DNA from: Euglena gracilis
Lineage: Eukaryota; Euglenida; Euglenophyceae; Euglenales
Reading direction: 5' to 3'
Assembly: GCA_039621445.1 (NCBI GenBank)
Contig: CP154955.1
Coordinates: 30,635,471-30,699,470 of the forward strand
DNA length: 64,000 bases
Positions 58,747 through 64,000 of the stretch are shown here, piece by piece. A model generated the notes under the pieces. It was not told where the DNA came from, searched no databases, and was given only the letters and a program-made list of their open reading frames with translations. Position numbers and translations under genes: made by a program. The first letter of the stretch is position 1; each line of letters starts with the position of its first letter.

Positions 58747-61700
58747 TTACGTCGCAACCTGGCAGCGGCCCACCAACTCCAGCCGGTCCTCATACACCTC
58801 AATGTGGCCATGCGGCGAGGCAGAGGCTCCGGAGCGGAGGTGGGCAAGGAGGGTTTGTATAACCTCAGCTTCTTCGTCACTGGGCACCACAACTTGGACT
58901 TTCAATGTTGATTGTAAGATGCATCGTATGCGGGGGTCTCCTGACCTTTTCCCTGATCAGCAAATGAAATGTTGTAAGGTTGGCAATGAGTGGCAAGCCT
59001 CAGGGTCTGGCTTGTTTAATAGCTGACATGTCCAGCTCTGCCGGCCAGTCAAGCTGGGCTATCCCTGTCATTTCGAGTGATGTGGTGTATGGGCCACGTT
59101 GCCACAGGCCATCCTTGGTTTTGCTGGCAAGGGCAAGGAGCCACCGCCTCTCTGGCACTCGTTGCTGCTTCCGCAGTTCAGAGGCGACGGCAATACGAGG
59201 TGATGAATACCAGCGGCACTGGGAGACACACACTCACAATTGCAAACGGATTTCCCATGTGTCCATTCTGTGCAACCCAGCAAACATGCACCTCAGAGAA
59301 TCACCCCTGTACCTGTAACATTTTCTTGTTGAGGTGTGTCTGTGCCATCAAACAAGTTTTTGACAATCAAGGAGGTTTAGCCAGCAGGGATAGATGCTGG
59401 GTGGTCAAATTCTTATCCATAGTTATCTGTAGTTGCAAAAACGCCTATATTGATTGGGACAACCATCCCCAAAAGTTGAAATATAATGAGAGCAGAAAGG
59501 TTGAGTGTAGTAAAACCTCTAAAACGCCCAAAGACCACACAAAAAACATGGCATACATATAATGCATGCTCTTGTACACAGTCAAAAGCCTCGTCGGCTA
59601 TGCCAGACGTCATACCCATAATTATCTGCAGCTATCCATAGTTATCCGTTCTTGGGAGTCAGGATTATCAGTTGGTATCCGCAGTTATCTGTAGTAATCT
59701 GTATTTGGGGGTTTCGGGCTTATCCGTAGATATCCATAGTCATCTGTTCCACCATAAGCACAAATCCCTGGAGCCAGCCAGGTGGAAAAGGTGCTGGCTA
59801 GAACCCAGGTAGATGGACCCTCCCGCAGGGGGGGGGGGGGATTCCGCCTGGCAGTCAGATTGATACCCAAAATATGGCAAAAACGCAAGCCTATCTCTGT
59901 TACAGTTCTGTTGGAGAACCCTGGAAAAAGAATTGACCATCCCTTTCTCAAAAAAAAATTGGTGCTCAATCCCAGAAATTTTTCAATGTACGCAACATTA
60001 TTTCAGCAGACTCCTGGATGCTGCTCCTTGGATAACGCAATGACGAACCTGCCCAGGGGGTAGGTATCCTCCTCAGAAATCCCCTGCATGCCACTTCAGG
60101 AGAGAACATCACGCAGGGACAGAGAAGGGCATAAGGTTTGCCACTGGAGGATTGCAATTGATCCTGTTGCAAGGGGGGAAAGAAAGCTTTACTTCACTTT
60201 CTGAAATGTTGGTGCCCTTTCAAAAAAAAAATGCGAACTACAGAAATCAAAGCTGAAAGAATCTGAGAGATGGCGCAAAGTGGAGCCCCCACAGTACCCC
60301 ACAGTACTGTGGGGGGACCCACACTCCCCCCACTGTCACCTCACACTTACCCCCCACACTCTCCCCACTGTCACTCCACACCCCCCCCCACACTTCTACC
60401 TGAACAACATCCTTTTTGTGCACAACTGCAATTTACAAATTCCTGGATGTGGCCAAACGTTTGAGTGTCATTTTTTTGACTCACTCGGCCTTTGGCCTCA
60501 TCCGGGGGGGACCCGGACTCCCCCACCAGGACCAAAATACTGTCATAGGAAAAAATTACATCCAGAAAAAAAAGCATCCAAGCCCCTTTTGGATGTTATT
60601 TCATCAGATGTTATTTTTTCCTCATTTGCTCCAGAAATGAAACGAAAATAGATGGGATGCATAAAATGGCTAGGATGTGGGATGAAGAAAACGAACAAGT
60701 GTGGCAACCATTACCAAATGACGATGCTGTCCATCAGGCGTGCATTCAATCTTTTCCTGTTTTGAAGCAAAGAACGCACCGTTTCATGGGTTATAATTTG
60801 GATACTCTCACATCACGAAACCCAGATTGGAAAAGGCTGGACTACAACGCGGAGGTTGACTGAACAAGGCAGTTGCAGTGAACTCGCATCACAGCGCAAA
60901 CAAATAACATCCGATTCCAACTCTTGCAAACATACAGGCCCAAATAATGCACAGACGCAAGCCAGATCCTGCATGCTTCAAGCCCTTGGAGCTACAAATG
61001 CAGCTGATGAGAATTCACCAGCCCTTTGCACAAGCACTGTGCGTTGTTGAGATAACCTATTCGGTGCCTTTTGACGTGGCCTCTCTGGATGTTATTTATT
61101 CAGATGTTATTTTTTCCAGATGTTATTTTTTCCTATGACAGTAACAGCATTCCTTTCTTGTGGAACATGAAGCGAAAAGAGAATAAGTCGCAATTGCCGA
61201 AGACAGCATATGTGCAGAAGAGCCCACAAAGCAGGAATATTGACACATGACAAAAAAACACATTTCTAAAAAATGCGCATTTTAGGAGGAGAAAATGCAC
61301 ACAAAAAAATGCGCAAAACCTGGAGAAATCGTCCAAAACGAACAAGCAAAATGCAAAGTTACCTTTAAAAAGCAATGTTGGGTCCAAATTAAAGAAAACA
61401 TTTGGAAATATGAGGAAAACATCATTTTCAGAGGAAGTCAAAAGGTTCGAAAAATGGAAAATGGGCAAAAAAGGACAAAAAATGTCTGCCCCCCCCACAC
61501 CCCCCCCCCAATGCCAGCACACCACTGCCATCCCACACTTACCCCCCACAGTACCCCACACTCGACTGTAGGGGCTCCACTTTATGCCATATGTGAAGAA
61601 ACCTCTGGCCAAGGTCCCAACCATACAATTGCTTACCGACCCCCGGGGGGGGGGGGAGGGGGGGTCACTCCACTTTTTAAAAACCAGTCACTCACTCATT

Positions 61701-62830
61701 TTCAAAAAACCAGCCAGTCACTACCCCCCCCCGGGGGGGGGGGGGGGGGGCGGCCACTCAGAAAAACGGCCACTTTCCAGTCACTTTAGGCCATTTTAGG
61801 CCAAAAAAATTTTCTGGCGCCTTCGGCGCCGGGGTCACTCAAGCCACTTTTGCCCACTCCTGGCCGACCCCCCGGGGGGGGGGGGGGCCGGGCCAAAAAC
61901 CAGTGCTTAAGCAATTGCCTGGTCCCAACCCAATGACCTCTTGCGGCTTCCCCACCGTTCTACGTGAGGGGAGGGGGTGCCTCCGCATCCTGCTGGTACC
62001 CGCCGGGGTGGGAGTGCCCCGTGACCACGGCGACCACGCAGTCCGCCTCTGCCAGGATGGCCAGCGCCGCCTCGTAATCGACCGCAGCACCCCAGAGGGC
62101 CCACAGGTTGGTCGGACAAATCAGTGCGGTGCCAGGAAAACCTGCCAGATCCCGGCGCTGCATTTTGGCTCGGCCGCCCTCGTTCCCCCGGGCTTGGCCG
62201 GTGAACAGAATGCTGAGACCCGCTGTGGGGGGCTGGTCCCACACCGCATCAAAGGCGCTCACGTCAGGAAGTAATGGAGCAAGCGGCAATGTGCACAGCA
62301 CCAAAAACTCCAGTGCCAAAACGAATGGCACAGCTCTCCTTCCCTGAAGCCAGAATCCCAAGCTCTCCTCCTTTCCTCAAAGACATTGTCATTCAAACTG
62401 CTCACTAAACTCCCCCCTTGCGCCGAGGAAGTGGAAGGGAACCCCCCAATCCAAATAAAATGCGAGGAGCACCAAAGATTCCGACGCAGGGCAAAGGAGA
62501 TGCGGCAACGGCAGCAGATTTGGAGTAGTTTCTGGTTCCCATTCAGCGCCAACTAAGGCAATATATCATGCGCCTTGATGATGGCTGCCACCTCTTATGT
62601 GGCATGATGGGTGGTGCCGAAGCGGCCCAGCGAACGTTAAAAGGACCAAAAACTCACAACCAATTCTTACCGCTTGGGCAAGACGTGGGAGAGGACGACG
62701 ACGCGCTCTCCCTGGCCCTTCGCCAGCGCTAGCTCCGCCCGGAGCCACGCGAGCTGCGCCGCACCGAGCGCCCCGTTGTACGGCAGCCACCGCCGCTCGT
62801 GGCCCGTCAGCCCCTTGGACCAGACGCTAC
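58747..62830 (-). CDS. ADP-ribose/CDP-alcohol diphosphatase-like metallophosphoesterase, 5' part outside window
   Basis: Exons: 62830-62671 (WSKGLTGHERRW, LPYNGALGAAQLAWLRAEL, GERVVVLSH), about 62212-61981 (DYEAALAIL, GHSHPGGYQQD), 59218-59145 (AGIHHLVLPSPL) and 58826-58747 (GHIEVYEDRLELVG, then TAA). These are the conserved C-terminal blocks of the calcineurin-like ADPRM family, in order, including the GHxH metal-binding motif. The GDxQ and NHE metal motifs should lie upstream, beyond the right edge. The enzyme hydrolyses ADP-ribose, and in some members CDP-choline, at a dinuclear metal centre (family knowledge). The 3' border of the second exon is uncertain. A GT donor at 61999 is in phase but removes the conserved Tyr-x-x-Asp, while keeping it would need a non-GT donor near 61985. 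The acceptor at 62213 is the only in-phase one found. Confidence 0.78.
59405..59760. repeat. ATCCATAGTTATCTGTAG-type degenerate repeat
   Basis: Variants of TTATC(C/T)(A/G)TAG and TTATCTG(C/T)AG recur at about 59413, 59618, 59676, 59688 and 59720, interspersed with other sequence. It lies in the intron between the last two blocks of the phosphoesterase gene. Confidence 0.5.
60266..61595. mobile_element. Outer inverted-repeat element with nested element
   Basis: The left end reads ATGGCGCAAAGTGGAGCCCC followed by CACAGTACCCC. Near 61542-61592 the right end reads CCCCACACTCGACTGTAGGGG, then CTCCACTTTATGCCAT. The arms are inverted over about 24 bp with a few mismatches, and both carry C-rich CCCACACTTACCCCCCAC blocks. 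The TA-flanked element 60540-61141 sits inside. It lies in an intron of the phosphoesterase gene. Confidence 0.55.
60540..61141. mobile_element. TA-flanked inverted-repeat element
   Basis: The left end is CTGTCATAGGAAAAAATTAC and the right end TTATTTTTTCCTATGACAG, flanked on both sides by TA, as expected of the Tc1/mariner superfamily. It contains a small open frame (60657-60863, plus strand; MWDEENEQVW, PDWKRLDYNAEVD) that resembles no transposase I know. A shorter relative stands at 63330-63583 and shares internal blocks. Confidence 0.65.
61622..61921. mobile_element. hAT-like miniature element
   Basis: The ends are CATACAATTGCTTA and TAAGCAATTGCCTG (12 of 14 positions inverted). The perfect 8-bp flanking duplication GTCCCAAC is at 61614-61621 and 61922-61929. 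The interior contains GGGGTCACTCCACTTTTT and AACCAGTCACTCACT, motifs shared with segments at 13385-13680 and 19455-19745 and, less fully, 35360-35450. These probably represent further copies of this subfamily. Confidence 0.85.
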
Positions 62831-64000
62831 CTGCGGGAGACCCCACAGCCGCGGTTTGGGAGGAAGGGGAACGGATGGGGAGGTGACCCCCTCGCCTCCT
62901 CCAAAGTCCTGAAAAAAAAAACTGCATTTGAAACATGCACATTTTGCTGCTGCTTCCCCCTTTTCCAAATTGATCGTTTAACGGCTGATCTAGCACTTTA
63001 TACCAAAAATTTAATGGTTCTATCGTTCGCAGAGAATTTGTCCTTGAGAGGGAACAATCACGTAACAAAAGATGAACTTTATGGGTCTGTGTGTATTTTG
63101 TCAGAATACTACCGATATTTGGCAAGCACTTCGATAGAGAATAACATTCACAATAATCGGTCATGTAAATGTTTCTGTGAAAAATGTCGATGGTGAGCCT
63201 GCAATTCCGATTTGTCGCTGTCTTTTCTTGCTTTCCGTTCCTCCTGGGGGGAAGCCCACCCAGGGGGGGGAGACTCAGGGAGACCCACTTTTGGGGGGTC
63301 AGATTAGGGGTCCAATAAAAATATACATACTGTCATTGTCTTTTAGATGTCATTTAATCAGATTTTTTCCTCATTTGCTCCAGAAGCCCCGCCGAGCCGT
63401 TGCTTCCTTCAAGCCCTTGCAAATGCAGCTGATGAGTTTCTGACCGTTTGACTCAAGTTCACCAGCCCTTTGCACAAGCACTTTGCGTTGTCGAGATAAC
63501 CTGTTCAGTGCCGTTTGACGTGGCATTATGCATTCGACAGGCCTCTTTATTATTTTTGGGGGTGTTGTTATTTCCTATGACAGTGTATAAAAAATTAAGG
63601 AAATACCCCCTCTGCCGACCCCCCCCCCCGCGCGGTGCACACCCACTCACAACCCCCCCCCTCGGGTCACCAGAATGAATTGAAAAAAAATATCTGTGTA
63701 GGTTTCAGAAACAGAGGCCTTTGGGATGTGGGAGGGAGGGAGCCCTGGGGGGGTTCTTGGCGAGGACCTAACTTTTCCCAGAGCTCCCAATTTTTGCAAC
63801 ACAAGTACCTGCATCATACTAGCACTTGCAAATCTGACTGCTGTGAATTCGGCAATAATTCCGGAAGCAACAGCAAAGCCTTATCCAAGCCAATGGCTCG
63901 ATAATGCTCGGACCCCCTGGTTTTCGACCACTTTATCCAAATAGTGCCCCCCCCCCCGAATCGGTTTTCAACCAATGTTCCGAATAATAGACCCCGGGGG
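62831..64000. other. Right edge, presumed intron of the phosphoesterase gene
   Basis: It lies upstream of the first visible exon of the minus-strand phosphoesterase gene. Apart from the element at 63330-63583 it shows ordinary AT-richer sequence and short C-runs. No exon encoding the missing N-terminal metal-binding motifs was found, so they lie beyond the edge. Confidence 0.5.
63330..63583. mobile_element. Shorter relative of the TA-flanked element
   Basis: It begins CTGTCATTGTCTTTTAGATG after a TA and ends GTTATTTCCTATGACAG. It shares CCTCATTTGCTCCAGAA, AATGCAGCTGATGAG, CCAGCCCTTTGCACAAGCAC and TTTGACGTGGC in the same order with 60540-61141, so it is a deletion derivative or a related copy. 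The right flank reads TG instead of TA. Confidence 0.65.

Overview
The window is nuclear DNA of an intron-rich eukaryote, most likely a microbial alga or other protist. The evidence is spliceosomal GT-AG introns of about 150 bp to 2.5 kb, GC-rich exons in AT- or homopolymer-rich introns, long microsatellites, many small non-autonomous inverted-repeat elements, and a meiosis-specific recombinase. The lineage cannot be fixed from this sequence. Every gene that could be assembled lies head to tail on the minus strand.

Layout from right to left, which is the transcription direction. (1) 62830-58747: the 3' part of a metallophosphoesterase of the Mn-dependent ADP-ribose/CDP-alcohol diphosphatase family; its 5' end lies beyond the window. 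(2) 58746-51025: about 7.7 kb with no assignable gene, holding hAT-like miniature elements and a cluster of GTTTACGG/CCGTAAAC palindromes. (3) 51024-37453: a complete DMC1 meiotic strand-exchange recombinase, 14 exons, 341 codons, reconstructed in continuous frame. (4) 34959-30310: a complete stand-alone type II thioesterase, 7 exons, 259 codons, with the full Ser-Asp-His triad. It belongs to the class that edits polyketide or fatty-acid synthases, but no synthase is in the window. (5) 29387-26125: a phase-consistent four-exon 3' end of an unrecognised gene. (6) 25264 to the left edge: a long chain of phase-compatible exons of one unrecognised, Ser/Pro- and Arg-rich protein; at least 14 exons are visible and the 3' end is outside.

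Introns and spacers are full of repeats. There is a family of hAT-like miniature elements with CAGG...CCTG termini and 8-bp target duplications. Other elements include TA-flanked inverted-repeat elements, foldback elements built of short AT words separated by poly-C/poly-G, 10-, 18- and 43-bp satellites, and a decayed Ty3/Gypsy integrase fragment. No rRNA, tRNA, CRISPR array or bacterial-type operon was seen. Long open frames inside microsatellites (for example 9671-10555 and 17542-18644) are not genes.
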